DNA of 64,000 nt. Origin: Cladophialophora immunda (lineage: Eukaryota > Ascomycota > Eurotiomycetes > Chaetothyriales > Herpotrichiellaceae). Location: positions 2,356,001 to 2,420,000 of the forward strand of contig NW_015622541.1 in NCBI RefSeq assembly GCF_000835495.1, read 5' to 3'. Position numbers and translations under genes: made by a program. How positions within the stretch are numbered: the first letter of the stretch is position 1; every line of letters starts with the position of its first letter. The notes under the pieces were generated by a model. The model worked only from the letters and a program-made list of their open reading frames with translations. It did not search any database and was not told the origin of the DNA. Shown in pieces: positions 30,444 to 41,694 of this stretch.

Positions 30444-31771
30444 CTACTTCTTCACCGCGCCCACCTCTTCCTCTTCCTTCAAGATATCCGGCACGGGTCC
30501 CACCGGCGTGATGCCAAACGGGTTGATCTGCTTGTGGCTCTTGGTGTAGTGCTTCTTGATGTGTTCGAACTGCGTCGTCTCCCCGAACGCCGGGATGGTC
30601 CAGTACAGATGCCTCAGCCAGCGGTGGAGGTGCGGGTACCCGCTCCGGATGTCCTTGATGTTGCACTTGAAATGCTGCACGTAGACCGGGTCGAAGCGCA
30701 CGATCGTCGTGTACAGCCGCACGTCGGCCTCGGTCAGCTGGGCGCCGAAGTAGAAGGGGCCCCGGGACGCGGATTCGGCGAGGATGGCCTCGGTGCGGTC
30801 GAGCGACTTGAAGAGTTGCTCCACGTTGCGCTCGTAGGCTTCTTGGGTGGTGGCGAAGCCGGACTTGTACACACCGTTGTTGATGTCGTCATACGTCCAT
30901 TTGTTCACCTCCTCGATCTTGTCCTTCAGCCCGTCCGGGTACAGCACCACGTTCTTGTACTGTTCGGGCAGGATGTCGTCGAACGCGGTGTAGAACATCC
31001 GGATGATCTCCGAGGATTCGTTGTTCACGATCGTCTGCTTCTTCTTGTCCCAGAGCGTGGGCACCGTGAAGCGGCCTTCGTAGTTCGGGTTGGCGGAAAA
31101 GTACAGGTCTCGGAGGTGGGTGTTGTTAGGGTGGAGGGGATCCGGGGTGACATTTTCACCAGGCACTTGTTCGTCGGCGGTCGCGAAGCGCCAGCCTGGA
31201 GCAGGCAGTCAGCTCACCGCCCGAGGATGGTCTGTCTCGAGGCCCAAGACGTACCTTTCTCGGCCATGTGCCAGTGCACGCTGGTGAAGGGGATGATCTC
31301 TTCCAACCCCTTCAGTTTCCTCACGATGAGTGTTCGGTGTGCTGTTTCGTCCCTTGTCAACAAGACTACTCTCTTTCACATCGACATCAGAGCTCCCATA
31401 CCCCATGGACATGCATAGCTGACATATAGATGGTATCTCCCTTTCTCCGCCGGGAACTCAGCGTTCGGGTCACTCGAGATCCAATTCCGAAACGACGAAA
31501 CCTGTCTCTTGAACTCGCCCGAGGTGTCGCCCGGTTTGACCCAATCTGTAATGGTTCCTTTGCCCTGTATCAAGAAGTCTATGTTCAGCCCCAACTCGAG
31601 GTAGTATAACGCGACGATAGAGACAAGAAGAACGAGGATGGAGGTTGCAAAGAGAGAGCTGCTCCGTACCGATGACATGGTGGATTCCGATTGCGCGGGT
31701 GTTGCTTGCGGTTTCGACTTCGTGGTCAGGTGTACTAGCTGCAGTCGAGCCCGTGCAAGGACGCTGGACAT
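30444..31771 (-). CDS. ECM4: Omega/ECM4-type glutathione transferase (S-glutathionyl-hydroquinone reductase)
   Basis: Three exons: 31402-31771, 31255-31341 and 30444-31195, both introns phase 1, 402 residues. The joins rebuild the conserved SYACPWAHRTLIVRKLKGL block and then VHWHMAEKGWRFATADEQ. Cys121 in CPWAH is the expected catalytic cysteine of this class. The N-terminal thioredoxin-like part leads into an all-helical C-terminal domain with GPFYFGAQLTEADVRLYTTIVRFDPVY. Such enzymes reduce glutathionyl-hydroquinones and dehydroascorbate. Unusually, ~95 residues precede the core: a basic presequence-like stretch and a hydrophobic helix (SSLFATSILVLLVSIVALYYL), suggesting membrane anchoring or mitochondrial targeting. 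Alternative starts lie at 31966 and 31678. The tail ends in an acidic EEEEVGAVKK. Confidence 0.88.
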
Positions 31772-32321
31772 GGACCGATTGAGTTGGAGCAACTGAATTG
31801 GTAGAGAGAGCAGGGAGCAGCTTTTGTAGTTGTTGGCCAGACACGTAGGTATTCCATTGGCATCACTGCGGAACGGCCGCCGACGTTTCGATGACACAAT
31901 GTGGGGGTTTTTGCGAGCCGCGAGAGGGCGAGAGGGGCATCGACACGCACTATGGCTGGGATGCACAACACCGCGATGACTAAACCATGTATCCTGACTA
32001 AAGATGCAGTAAGACAGCTACCAACATGCGGCAATAGGGACTTCCCCTTACGGCTACAGCAGATCTAGCGAGTCCATGCTTTGTTTCTCAAATACTTCAT
32101 ATTGGCCACCTAGGCATTGTCCAGTCATACAATGTCCACCGTAAAGGTACTTTCTTGTAGTCGTGGTACAGAGGTGAGAGAATCAAGTTCTATCCGATGC
32201 CTCACACCAGGAGCATGGCCAAGATTTCTAGATGCGCCAATGCTTCCAAACGCCCCCTCAATCTTGCTATCAAACTCCCACGGGTGAAGGAAGTGATTGA
32301 GCTTCAGCTTCAACTTCGACC
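31772..32321. other. Intergenic between GST start and UBA1 3' end
   Basis: 550 bases upstream of the GST start and downstream of UBA1. The frame of GST exon 1 stays open to 31966, so the first ~200 bases may be coding if an earlier ATG is used. Confidence 0.5.
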
Positions 32322-35300
32322 TTAGTCCAGCTTGTACTTCACCATCACATAAGGAATCTCAACATCCTCTTCGGTTGTATCCTCGGCAGTAATCTCAAAG
32401 ATGATGTTCTTCTGGTGGTCTGGGATCGGTTTGCGACTGATTGTCTCGAGCAATTTGCTCATCTTGAGCGGCAGGCGATCTTTGGTCTTGCTGGGCGGGT
32501 AGAAACTGGCGTACAGCAAGCTGACCCCAGAGCTCACCATCGTCACGCTCAGCCCAAGGTTGTCAAAATGTGCCAAAAATTCAGTCAGAGTAAAGTCTTC
32601 GATCTCAAAGCGGTCCCAGAGCTTGTCGATGGTCACTTCGCCCTCCTTGCCTTGGTATGTGCCCTTGGGACTGGCGATCGGTTCACTGAATCCAAAGAAC
32701 GGTAATGCAAGGTTGACGAAGCCGTTCTTGTACTGCTCGAGATCGGTTTTGCCATCCACGACCTTGAACAGCTCCAGGATCACCAGCCCAGTAACGAGTG
32801 CAGTGGTGGTGGCAATGGCGGGAATAATCTTGCCCGCAATGAACTTCGTCTTGTGACGGTCGGCAATTGGGATGTTATAGTTCATGGCGCGGAGGTTGCT
32901 CGCAGCAGTGATGAAGTCAATGTGGTGATTTGTGTCGTCGTCCTTCTCAAACTCGACAACATTGAGCCGGAATCCAGGCAGACTCTTGGGCGTGGGCAAC
33001 TGGGCCACAATCTTGTCCAACTCTTCCGCATCATCCGCAAACGTCGGTGCCGGTCCATTGGGGTCTGGCTCCTTCTCGTCGGTCTGGATTTTCACATTCG
33101 CATCTGGCTTGAACTCGGGAATGATCATGCTGTCTAGAACTTTTACGTAGTCTTCATATTTGAGCTGAGGAACAGGAATGCCATAGTTGAAAGCGTGGAG
33201 GGCTGCCCCATGGACAACGAATCCCATATGTGTCTCGTCTGAAGGATCAAAGTTGAGGGGCGTTGGGGCACGTTTTGGTCCAGACCAGAAGTCGGCCCCG
33301 CTTGATGTCTTCGAGTCTTTGGGGAAGTTGTAGAGCAACTGGGCAATGGCGTTGTGAAATTGCTTCTCGAATTGCATCCGGGCCCAGGCAATACAGTCAT
33401 TGAAATCGCTTGGCTTGTCAGTGACCAAGAACTCTTTGAGGCTGTCAAGGATCATCTTCTCGTTGCCTTGCTGCCTCAGCGTGGTATTGATGTAGTCGGG
33501 TTGTGTCATGTAAAGGTTGACAGTCTCCGGCGGTCCCACAAAATAGGACTGGAACAGGTCTCGAGCCCAAGCGATGGTGTGTTCAATCTTGTTGGGGAAG
33601 CTTCGGAGAGTGCACATGGGGAAAGATTGTTCAGGCGGATCTTGCGAGCTAGAATACGACTCGGTCAGGCGCGGGAGAATGACTTGGGTATTGCCCTTTG
33701 TTCCAAGAGTGCCACTTTCCAGAAGTGGTTTCATGAAGAAAACGCATCGTCGATCGACATACGTACGTGCCTCGACGTTGTCAAGAGCATTTGTGACGAT
33801 ATCAAGCTGGTTCCAGAACGCCTCGTTGAAGATGTCTTCGCTGTCAGGGCCGATGCGGTCCGTCATGGTCGTGATTTTCCCCTTGAGGTCGGGGTTCATT
33901 GCCTGAGCGGCCGCAGCTGCAACCTCGCTCTTCTGTTTTCCAACATCCTTGGCTCGGAACAGGAACTGGCGGTTGAGATTGCTCTTTTCGATGGAATCGT
34001 TATCTGTGACTGTGATGTGACCATTGGGACCAGTACCCAGACCGATCATTGCGTAGTTCTTGAGCATCTCACATCCAATGGCGCCAGCGCCAACCAGGAA
34101 GTTCTTCACGTTGGAGATCTTCTCTTGAAACTCCTTGCCGAAGACCGCAACCTGGCCATCATATCGCGAACCCGTGGGCTTGCAAAGTTCCTCGTTTCGG
34201 TTCACAGAAGAAGGTAGGGATTCGAGCGAATCGAAGTACATCCACTGTACGACTGGTGTGAACTTTCCGGAAACCGCCTTCAGCACTTCCTGCGCAGTGA
34301 GACCACCAAAGAACGCAGCCATGGGACTGAGATCACCCTGCGCTTGATAACTCAACTCGGTGATCAACTTCTCATCGATCTCGACCTCTTCGGCACTCTC
34401 CTTTGCCATCTTCTTCGTAATTTCTAGGATTTCCTTTCCATCCTCCTCGTTATGCGGACGAGGTAGGTAGCCCTTGTTTTCTTTGAACGCATGGAGAGCC
34501 TGAATGCCAACATGGAGTTGTGCGGGCCGGTCAAACTTAGCAAAATCCGATATGAGAAACTCCGGCTTCTTGATCTGTTCCGACAGTGATTGGAACTGAA
34601 GGACCTTGGGCATCTTGACCTGGGCGAAAAGACCGCCTCCTTCATATTTGCCCAGACCCGACACATCGCCAATGGAGAAAGAGTACGGGCCCTTCACAGT
34701 GATCTTTCGAGGAGGGGCTCCATTGAGAGCTTCCATTCCTCTGATTTCTGCAAACTCAACGTAATCGCCGTCTTCGAGTCCATGTCTTGTCTCGTCCAGG
34801 GCTGATACCAGACCAGTTTCATCAATATCTGCCACAATGCCACTGATTGGGTTCTCTCCGGTGATGTCGCCCACAGTGAAGTCCTTCCCGAAGTCGGTGA
34901 AGATGTAGCCAAAGAGGCCAAATGTGTCGGCGATCACCAGGTAGATGCCGTTCTGATGGCAATAGTCGGAGATGGTGAGTTGATCTTTCAGAGATGTTGT
35001 TGTGAGCACGACGACTTGGAATTTTTTGAGTTGGCTCAAGTTATCGGTCAACGTCTTGGCCTTGTGGACGGCAACGGGAGTGTACGAATTGAGCTCGGCC
35101 ACACGTGGGGCAGTCACTTCTGCTCGGGGCTTGCCCACATCTTCGGGACGTAGGAAGAATTGGGAGGAAAGGTCTGCAATCGCAACAGGGTTAGGATCGA
35201 ACAGGGTCAGAGATTTGACGCCGGCCAGAGCAATGTTCTTTGCGATCTCCACGCCGAGGCCCTTCAGCCCGACGATGAGCACGTTGGAGGCGCCCATCCG

Positions 35301-35423
35301 CTTCATAGCCTCGTGGCCTAGGACGTAGAGTTGTCGGCTGTAGAGGGATTCATCGATTTCGCCATTCTGGAGCTCCGTAATGGCAGCCCCAGGGTTGTCC
35401 ACTTCCATCACAGCGTCCGTCAT
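32322..35423 (-). CDS. UBA1: Ubiquitin-activating enzyme E1
   Basis: 1033 residues in one exon, the normal length for fungal UBA1. It opens with an acidic tail, then [19 protein letters not shown] and the inactive adenylation half ([17 protein letters not shown]). The active adenylation half has [19 protein letters not shown] with [20 protein letters not shown]. The catalytic thiol is Cys604 within [12 protein letters not shown]. The C-terminal ubiquitin-fold domain begins near residue 930 and ends [15 protein letters not shown] ([11 protein letters not shown]). The enzyme uses ATP to adenylate ubiquitin, forms a thioester and hands it to E2 enzymes, acting in cytosol and nucleus upstream of essentially all ubiquitylation. 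No introns is unusual but not unique. It is divergent from GCP4 with 917 bases between start codons. Confidence 0.96.
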   Translation of the reverse strand: MTDAVMEVDNPGAAITELQNGEIDESLYSRQLYVLGHEAMKRMGASNVLIVGLKGLGVEIAKNIALAGVKSLTLFDPNPVAIADLSSQFFLRPEDVGKPRAEVTAPRVAELNSYTPVAVHKAKTLTDNLSQLKKFQVVVLTTTSLKDQLTISDYCHQNGIYLVIADTFGLFGYIFTDFGKDFTVGDITGENPISGIVADIDETGLVSALDETRHGLEDGDYVEFAEIRGMEALNGAPPRKITVKGPYSFSIGDVSGLGKYEGGGLFAQVKMPKVLQFQSLSEQIKKPEFLISDFAKFDRPAQLHVGIQALHAFKENKGYLPRPHNEEDGKEILEITKKMAKESAEEVEIDEKLITELSYQAQGDLSPMAAFFGGLTAQEVLKAVSGKFTPVVQWMYFDSLESLPSSVNRNEELCKPTGSRYDGQVAVFGKEFQEKISNVKNFLVGAGAIGCEMLKNYAMIGLGTGPNGHITVTDNDSIEKSNLNRQFLFRAKDVGKQKSEVAAAAAQAMNPDLKGKITTMTDRIGPDSEDIFNEAFWNQLDIVTNALDNVEARTYVDRRCVFFMKPLLESGTLGTKGNTQVILPRLTESYSSSQDPPEQSFPMCTLRSFPNKIEHTIAWARDLFQSYFVGPPETVNLYMTQPDYINTTLRQQGNEKMILDSLKEFLVTDKPSDFNDCIAWARMQFEKQFHNAIAQLLYNFPKDSKTSSGADFWSGPKRAPTPLNFDPSDETHMGFVVHGAALHAFNYGIPVPQLKYEDYVKVLDSMIIPEFKPDANVKIQTDEKEPDPNGPAPTFADDAEELDKIVAQLPTPKSLPGFRLNVVEFEKDDDTNHHIDFITAASNLRAMNYNIPIADRHKTKFIAGKIIPAIATTTALVTGLVILELFKVVDGKTDLEQYKNGFVNLALPFFGFSEPIASPKGTYQGKEGEVTIDKLWDRFEIEDFTLTEFLAHFDNLGLSVTMVSSGVSLLYASFYPPSKTKDRLPLKMSKLLETISRKPIPDHQKNIIFEITAEDTTEEDVEIPYVMVKYKLD

Positions 35424-36340
35424 GATTTTCTTTTCTGGCCGGGCGAGGTCTTCTGACGAAGCCTTTCTTTTGCTACCGGCTTTTACAGAGTCTGGGAACT
35501 CGGCGTGAGGAGAAATGGTGACAGTGGCCTTGCCTCAAGCAAGACCCAGATGACGGTAGAACGGATCCGAAGAGCGCAAGCAGCTGCTTCAGATAAACGT
35601 TTCGGATGGGAGAGGGGAACCTTGTGGCAAGAGGAGAGGGAGGCGAAATGAGTGACGGAAGGACAAATTGTCAAGAGGCTGATTATGAAGAAAAGACAGG
35701 ATCTGATGGCGTAGGCGCAGGCAAAAGGCAAAGGCGAACGTAAGGTTGTTTGGTATATTAGTCAAAGAGATTCGCGGACTGCAGTTGGTTCTTAGACGCA
35801 GAGAGCACTTGGTCTTGGTGAGAAGGCAGACGCCCGAGACAGTGATGCAATCGCAGGCAAGAATAGGCCTGACAGGCCCTGCCAGGCCTGCTAGGTGACT
35901 TATGGTTAGGCTATCTGGCTGCCACTCGGCACACTTGCCACCACTATATAGCTGATGCTAATGGTGAGGTGCGCCCCACGCTCAAGATGCTTGCCTCGGT
36001 AGCCGCGCTGAGATTGGTCACCGCCACCACCTCCATGGGTTCTCACAAAGTACAGCCTCGCGTCTCTGTGTAAAGATTCCCTTTCAATCTTGCCATTTGG
36101 TGGTAGGGGATTGACTGAAGCACCGGATTTCGACGCGTCCTTCCTCCTACCGACGCGTGTCGATCGCGGTCAGGCCCCGCAAGCTAGATTTTACATTCGC
36201 TATGGGCCTCAGTCCCTTTCAATGTGTCGCTTCGAGCTCTTCGGGCGGCTAATCCTCAAATTTCAGCGGCACCACGACTCTCCTGCGTTGTTCGACTTGT
36301 GCCACGATCCCGCTCCCCGTCCTCGTGTCAGACCGGCGAA
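35424..36340. promoter_or_regulatory. Divergent promoter of UBA1 and GCP4
   Basis: 917 bases. Near 35865-35890 two AGGCCT palindromes flank AGGCCC-type repeats. At 35935-35942 TTGCCACC is the reverse of GGTGGCAA, eight of nine bases of the yeast PACE element used by Rpn4 on ubiquitin-proteasome genes. A CTATATAG TATA-like box is at 35944. The GCP4 frame is open upstream to 36224. Function of these motifs is inferred. Confidence 0.4.
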
Positions 36341-38647
36341 ATGCTTCATGAGATCCTCTTGTCCTTATCCGGCCTCCAGTCACCGATCTGGTCGCAGGCG
36401 CGGTCCACAGCAGGACCAGGAGACGAAAAGACATTCAGTCAATATGTTTCACCCCCCGAACGGGCGATGCTAGCGACCCTGGCTCACCTGCATGACTTAC
36501 ATGCTCAACTCAAGGAAGCGACGTCGAGGCTGTCCCAAACTCACCGGTCGATGGTCTGCCGAGCGGTCAGTTCTTCAATAGCAGACGTCCACTTGGGTAA
36601 ATATGTGGATAAGATCATAGAGGTGGAGTCGAGCATACTACAAAAGGACGCTGCTTATGTTGGCGCTTACGACATTGTGCCGTTGAGTACTCTTGTTGCC
36701 GAGTTTGCGCCATGGACGAGACGATTGGAGTGGCTATGGTCGGTAGTCCTGCATTTGGATCCTCAGTCCAAGCAGAATGGGAAGGTCCGTTCGCCTTCTG
36801 GAGCCAGCATCCTGGATTGGCTAGGAGACGAGACACACACCGGGTACTCCGATATTGAGGACATGGCCACTGCGCTTCTGACTGTTGCCCAGAAAGCATG
36901 GATGCGAGCCGCATCGCTGTGGGTGCTCTACGGGAGACTGCCAACTTCTGGGGCCGAGGATTTCTGCATCAGGCCAAATCCAAGGCCATCATCGGTGATG
37001 GATTCATACATGATCGACCGTTCATTGGCACCCAAGTTCTTGACTGCCGGGACCAGCAGTGCTTTGCTTTCAGCTGGCAGTGCTCTGAGCCAGTTATATT
37101 CGCAGGCTGCGTCGTATGGACCATTACTGAGTGTGTCAACTGATGCATCCTTGTCTTTGCTACCAACACATTTGGCGCTGCTCGAATCCTTACAGTATCC
37201 GTTGAATCCATCGTTGCTAGAGAGCACAATCTCTTCCATCAACCAATCTATATCTGAGAATTCTCTGTCTCAAATCCTCCCCCGACCACTGGTCTTACAG
37301 CTGCTGCAAGTCATCTTACGCTATATGCTCCTCAATCAAGGCGAATTTGCAGTGTCATTGATTGATCATGCAGACGATCGGGTAGCCAACCACCGACAAA
37401 CACCCAACACCGCTCGACCAGTCCGGAAGATTGGACGACTCGACGAACTTGCAATTAAGGAGGCTGAACTGAAGGGCATACTGAACAAGACTATGGCAGA
37501 ATTGTCAGCGATACAGGGCGATGACGATATGGAAGATGATATCCTCAGCCTGGCGAAGAAATTACTGTCTCTTCGGGCTGTTGATGAGAAGAACGAACTT
37601 GGTCGGGGTCTGGTGTCAACGCTGTTGCCTACACTGACCATTCTGCACTTGACAATCCCTACATCCTCGCCGTTGCATATTTTCCTGTCTTCAAGCGATG
37701 TGCAAATGTATGCATTCATTAATGCGTATCTGATCTCTATCCACAGAGCAGGGCTGCACTTGTCATCCCTCTGGAAACTGTCCTCACATCGCAGATGTTA
37801 TCCCTCTCCAATCGGGCCCCCTAGAAGCGCTTCACAATCTGGACGTCGAAAATTGGCAGCTCGACGAGCACGAGACTCTCGGAGATCTACAAGGACCAGA
37901 GCATATTGGACAACTGCCAGCAGAGCTTTGTTCATGATTAATGAGCTCGAGGCATTCTTGCAAGGGGAGGTGATCCAGAGCAGTTGGGCACACTTTTCGA
38001 AATGGCTAGATGGCAATGATGGACTGTATCCGTCGTCAGCAAAGTCGTCCAGGCCAGGCACAGCGTCCTCAACTGCTCAGACGGGGACGGCGGAATTGTC
38101 CACCCAGGAAGCACCCACAGTGCCAGCAGATCCTCGGACCATGGCAGAAGCCCATCGCCGATTTCTGCACGCCTTACACACAGCCTTATTCCTCACGAAT
38201 GTCGAGTTTGTTGCAACTTTGAAAGAACTCCTGAATCAGGCCGACCATTTTATTGCTCTTTTCTCCCGTCTGCAGACAGTGTGGGAGGGTCTGGACCTCC
38301 AAGAGGACGAAGGCGTGCTTGACGCATTCTCCAACTATGCCCAAGACGAGAGAGATGTTCTCACCGAAATGGATCGCACGAGAGAGGCGATAGAGACAAC
38401 ACTCTCCGATCTAGTGACGGAGATTCGAGACATGGAGAAGGAAAAACGAACCGGGGTCGGATTGATGACTAGCAATCTGCAGGAGAGCATGAACGGGATG
38501 CAGTTGCACGGAAACGGCACCAAATTTGTGCCGTGGCAGGCGAGGACAGTGGATCGTTTGGTCATGAAACTCGATGGCCTTGTGATGAAGCAGGACGAGG
38601 ACAGAGATCATACTGCAGTCGGCCTTGTTGATGCATATGATGAATGA
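36341..38647 (+). CDS. GCP4: Gamma-tubulin complex component 4 (spindle pole body component)
   Basis: 768 residues, single exon. The start at 36341 is chosen because MLHEILLSLSGLQSP is the family's usual beginning; an earlier Met at 36224 would add 39 residues of unlike sequence. The N-terminal GRIP1 region includes ERAMLATLAHLHDLH, IIEVESSILQKDAAYVGAYD and PLSTLVAEFAPWTRRLEWL. The GRIP2 region includes YMIDRSLAPKFL, LHLSSLWKLSSHRRCYPSP, LFMINELEAFLQGEVIQSSW and AHRRFLHALHTALFL. The C terminus has helices rich in Asp/Glu and ends VDAYDE. GCP4 sits in the gamma-tubulin ring complex at spindle pole bodies and binds gamma-tubulin to nucleate microtubules. An AATAAA at 38655 could serve polyadenylation. 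With cyclin B, it is the second mitotic gene in the window, but they are 25 kb apart. Confidence 0.9.
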   Translation: MLHEILLSLSGLQSPIWSQARSTAGPGDEKTFSQYVSPPERAMLATLAHLHDLHAQLKEATSRLSQTHRSMVCRAVSSSIADVHLGKYVDKIIEVESSILQKDAAYVGAYDIVPLSTLVAEFAPWTRRLEWLWSVVLHLDPQSKQNGKVRSPSGASILDWLGDETHTGYSDIEDMATALLTVAQKAWMRAASLWVLYGRLPTSGAEDFCIRPNPRPSSVMDSYMIDRSLAPKFLTAGTSSALLSAGSALSQLYSQAASYGPLLSVSTDASLSLLPTHLALLESLQYPLNPSLLESTISSINQSISENSLSQILPRPLVLQLLQVILRYMLLNQGEFAVSLIDHADDRVANHRQTPNTARPVRKIGRLDELAIKEAELKGILNKTMAELSAIQGDDDMEDDILSLAKKLLSLRAVDEKNELGRGLVSTLLPTLTILHLTIPTSSPLHIFLSSSDVQMYAFINAYLISIHRAGLHLSSLWKLSSHRRCYPSPIGPPRSASQSGRRKLAARRARDSRRSTRTRAYWTTASRALFMINELEAFLQGEVIQSSWAHFSKWLDGNDGLYPSSAKSSRPGTASSTAQTGTAELSTQEAPTVPADPRTMAEAHRRFLHALHTALFLTNVEFVATLKELLNQADHFIALFSRLQTVWEGLDLQEDEGVLDAFSNYAQDERDVLTEMDRTREAIETTLSDLVTEIRDMEKEKRTGVGLMTSNLQESMNGMQLHGNGTKFVPWQARTVDRLVMKLDGLVMKQDEDRDHTAVGLVDAYDE

Positions 38648-38883
38648 TTGAATGAATAAACGAGCGAGGAACCAGAGACATTATTAGGATTGGCTGCAGA
38701 TCTCACGACAATGTAGCGGTGCCTCTAGTCAAGTAGGGGTGATTGAGAATATATTTCTATCCAACAAACCCTATGCGAAAATGCTGTTAGCAACGTGTGT
38801 GCCGTGTACAATCCCGGGTCCACGACGAGGAGACCACTTTGAGTAGCAAAGTACGTGAAGGAGAATCAGAAAAGCCGTCGACC

Positions 38884-39655
38884 TCATACCCTTCCCCGGA
38901 ACGACGAACCCTGACCAATACGCAACTTCATAACGATAGCCACGATCGGTAGTCTGCCGTCGCGTTTGGGGGAAAGGTGTCTCCGAAGTAGAGAACTCAG
39001 AGAATGGATAGACTTGGTGTCATCATGAACAGAAGTCAAGGAATGCAAAGATGCAAGAGACATTGGTGGAGTGGCTGGGTTGAAGCGAACGACATACTTT
39101 GCATGCTTCTGTAATTCTCTGGCAGAGCACTCTACCGTTCCTGTGAACAAGCTATTCGTTAGCTCAAAGCTGGTCGGTCACCAAGTTGACTGGGATGAAT
39201 GAGACTTGGAAGCATGTTTTTTCAAGGGTGTAAAGTCAGACAATATGGTAAGCTTTGGTAATGCTTTCTTCAAGGGGTATCAGAAGCAGAACTGATTGAT
39301 AAGAACCTTGGATCATCATAATAGTGGTGTGCAGGACAGAGGAAAGAAAATCACGGAGGACTTACATCGTGCATGGCTTGGGGGATCTTCTCATCCACGA
39401 TCGACTGTTGCTGTTGCAGATAGATGTCAGTTTCCTCTTGGCCCAACAAAATCCACGAGAGCTCCATTGTGTCTGAAGGGGTCAGATGGTAGTGCATGTT
39501 TAGTTCAAGGCTCATGAAAAGGATCGCCGGAACTTGGTGTATGATAAAAGTTCATCAGGTAACAAGGCGGATGGGAGAATGACGCGGATAAAGGTGCAAC
39601 TCACTTCGTGTTTAAGGGAAGACAAGGTATCCGCAAAGGAGTCCATGTACAGCCT
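38884..39655 (-). other. Possible small spliced gene, structure unresolved
   Basis: Three exon-like pieces lie on the minus strand. Piece one starts ATG GAC TCC near 39648 (MDSFADTLSSLKHE) and ends at a GTGAGT donor. Piece two, near 39370-39460, reads LSWILLGQEETDIYLQQQQ then SIVDEKIPQAMHD and ends at a GTAAGT donor. Piece three begins after a GCTAAC...CACAG acceptor near 39140 and reads TVECSARELQKHAKYVVRF onward to a stop at 38884. The coding look and splice signals are good, but the phases do not all agree: piece three's best frame needs phase 1, whereas piece two ends in phase 0. Either an acceptor is elsewhere or the last frame is different. I do not recognise the product. Confidence 0.3.
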
Positions 39656-40857
39656 GAACGGGCGAGGATGATCACGGCCTCATTCGAGATTGGGGTAGAT
39701 TCAATCTCTGGGCGATGTGGATGTGAAGTTGAAAGATGCTGCGAAAGTTGAAGCGAACAAAATTGTTTTCGGGGTCGGATAAACATCGGAATCTTGGCAG
39801 CTTCGGTCCCGTGACAAACCTCCGACGAGGCTAGCAAGGCCAAGTCTCAAGGCTCGATGGTTGCCAGGGCTACAGATTACGTTGGTATTTTAGGGCTTCA
39901 AAGCCGCTTCATGCCTCTTTTTCGTTACACCGCATCTTGTGCTCCAAAGAAACTCAAGTACAGTTCCCTTTAAGCAATTCTCTGAAGTTTATTCCATCGT
40001 GAAGCCGAAACTAGGTCTCAGGAATCTCCGCGGCTGCCACCCTTTAACAAGGAGCGTTCGCCCATCAACACCTGGTACAGAGACTAGGACACCTTGAATG
40101 CACACTCGTGTACGGAATTGTCTTGGAATGATACTCTATTTGGCAGTCCACTACGGTGTCCGATTTACAGCAGCGGTTTGATGATGAGTTCAGCCATCGA
40201 GGTGGCGAAAACTATGCCAGCATCTTCTCCCACAGTCTCGGGGAAATGCCCGCGGATGCTTGACTGTGTAACCCTTGCTACTCTACTTTGAAGAAACAAT
40301 CTTGTCTTCTTCCAGCCAAGCATTGGTGCTGTGTCAACTGTGCCATCGACTCGGACCACATTCGATCTCCAGAGGCAACTTTCAGTCAACAGACTCTTGG
40401 ACTCGGGACAGGAAAGTGGTTCTTGACGCTGGCAGCATTTCTGTGGACAGAATGTACCACAGATACGAGCCATCCCGTTTGCTGATCATCACGGGCCGAT
40501 CAAATGGAGGTCAATGGCTGTTCGCGCGAGTCAATAGTCTGGAAAATAGAATAACTACCCCCTACCAAGGAACTAATCTACAGGTTTTGTCCTATAGGCC
40601 AATTGGACCAAAAGAGCACATTTTCCCTACCTGTAGATGCATATACATACAACATAGACTCAAACACAAAATTGGTGGGTCGTGGTGCGGAAAGTCTCTT
40701 GTGTCTGTGTCACGTTGTTTCTGCTTACTCTGAACATGATCTCATCAGGTGCTCAAGGTCATCTTTCATATAGGCCAGGAATTTCGCCTCAAGACCATCA
40801 ACAAGGAGGGGACAGAGGCGCAATACTACCATTGCCAGTGACATTGACGGCGACTAC
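39656..40857. other. Intergenic, no gene seen
   Basis: 1.2 kb upstream of the sulfotransferase-like gene. There are short frames only, and no repeat or RNA gene is evident. Confidence 0.55.
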
Positions 40858-41694
40858 ATGCGTTACTCAACCGATGGTATGGCTAACGTCGACGATGAGC
40901 AAAATCCGACTCTGCGTGTCATAGTCGGTGGACTGCCGCGGACTGGCACGACGTCCATGACCAAAGCTCTTCAAATCCTTCTAAACGGCCCAGTCTTCGA
41001 TGGCGGTTCCGCTTCCTATACCGGCGACGCTAATACGCAACGACGAATGCTGGAGCTCGCGCAGCACTGTCCCATGAGGACTCTAGTCGACCGCGCTTTT
41101 GTACAGTATCGACTTGCTGAATTGACCCAAGGCTGTGTGGCTAGCTCCGACCAACCTGGATGCTACTTCCTTGAGGAGTTGCTGCAATTGTATCCGGAGG
41201 CAAAGGTTATATGCACGGTCCGGGAACGAGACTCCTGGTGGGCCAGCTACTCGGCATTGTGGCAGGGCATTCAAGATCTTTATCCTTGGTCCTGGCTATC
41301 CCCCAGTCTGAGGCGCTTCTGCATCTTCTCCTACGAGTTCTGGAAGCGCGTGCCGCAAGCTGTGGGCATACCCCAGTGTGAACCTTGGCCATTGCTCAAC
41401 CAGGAGAAACTCTATGAAGCGCATGCCGAGTATGTTCAGCGCGTGGTGCCGCCCGACCAACTCTACTTCTTCAACGTTCGGGACGGATGGGAGCCATTAT
41501 GCAAGATTCTGAACGTCCCTGTTCCGAATGAACCCTTTCCGCACGCTTTCCCGAGGTCATGGCTGCAGGAGGGAAAAATTGCGTTGATTGCGGGACTGAA
41601 GAGGCGCTTCGCAGTCCTGATGGGATTGGTAGGGCTGCTGATCGGAGTCACAGTCTATGCTGGCAACAGATACCTCCAAAAATTGGTTAAATAA
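40858..41694 (+). CDS. P-loop sulfotransferase-family protein with a C-terminal membrane anchor
   Basis: 278 residues from 40858, single exon; a second Met at 40879 is possible. The 5'-phosphosulfate-binding loop is GLPRTGTTSMTKAL at residues ~25-38. Further family marks are the FLEELLQLYPEAKVICTVRERDSWWASY region, which matches the 3'-phosphate-binding strand and RxxxSW step, and PDQLYFFNVRDGWEPLCKIL near the end of the fold. The last ~30 residues form a hydrophobic helix (FAVLMGLVGLLIGVTVYAG) followed by a short basic tail, predicting a tail-anchored membrane protein. This is the fungal Sulfotransfer_4 type, often mislabelled in databases; it would transfer sulfate from PAPS if active, but the acceptor is unknown. 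Confidence 0.8.
   Translation: MRYSTDGMANVDDEQNPTLRVIVGGLPRTGTTSMTKALQILLNGPVFDGGSASYTGDANTQRRMLELAQHCPMRTLVDRAFVQYRLAELTQGCVASSDQPGCYFLEELLQLYPEAKVICTVRERDSWWASYSALWQGIQDLYPWSWLSPSLRRFCIFSYEFWKRVPQAVGIPQCEPWPLLNQEKLYEAHAEYVQRVVPPDQLYFFNVRDGWEPLCKILNVPVPNEPFPHAFPRSWLQEGKIALIAGLKRRFAVLMGLVGLLIGVTVYAGNRYLQKLVK

Noticed and set aside
30534..31418. 294-residue plus-strand frame
   Set aside because: Antisense to the spliced glutathione transferase, whose active-site and family motifs are clear.
33354..34217. 287-residue plus-strand frame
   Set aside because: Antisense to UBA1, which is beyond doubt; the translation shows no independent features.
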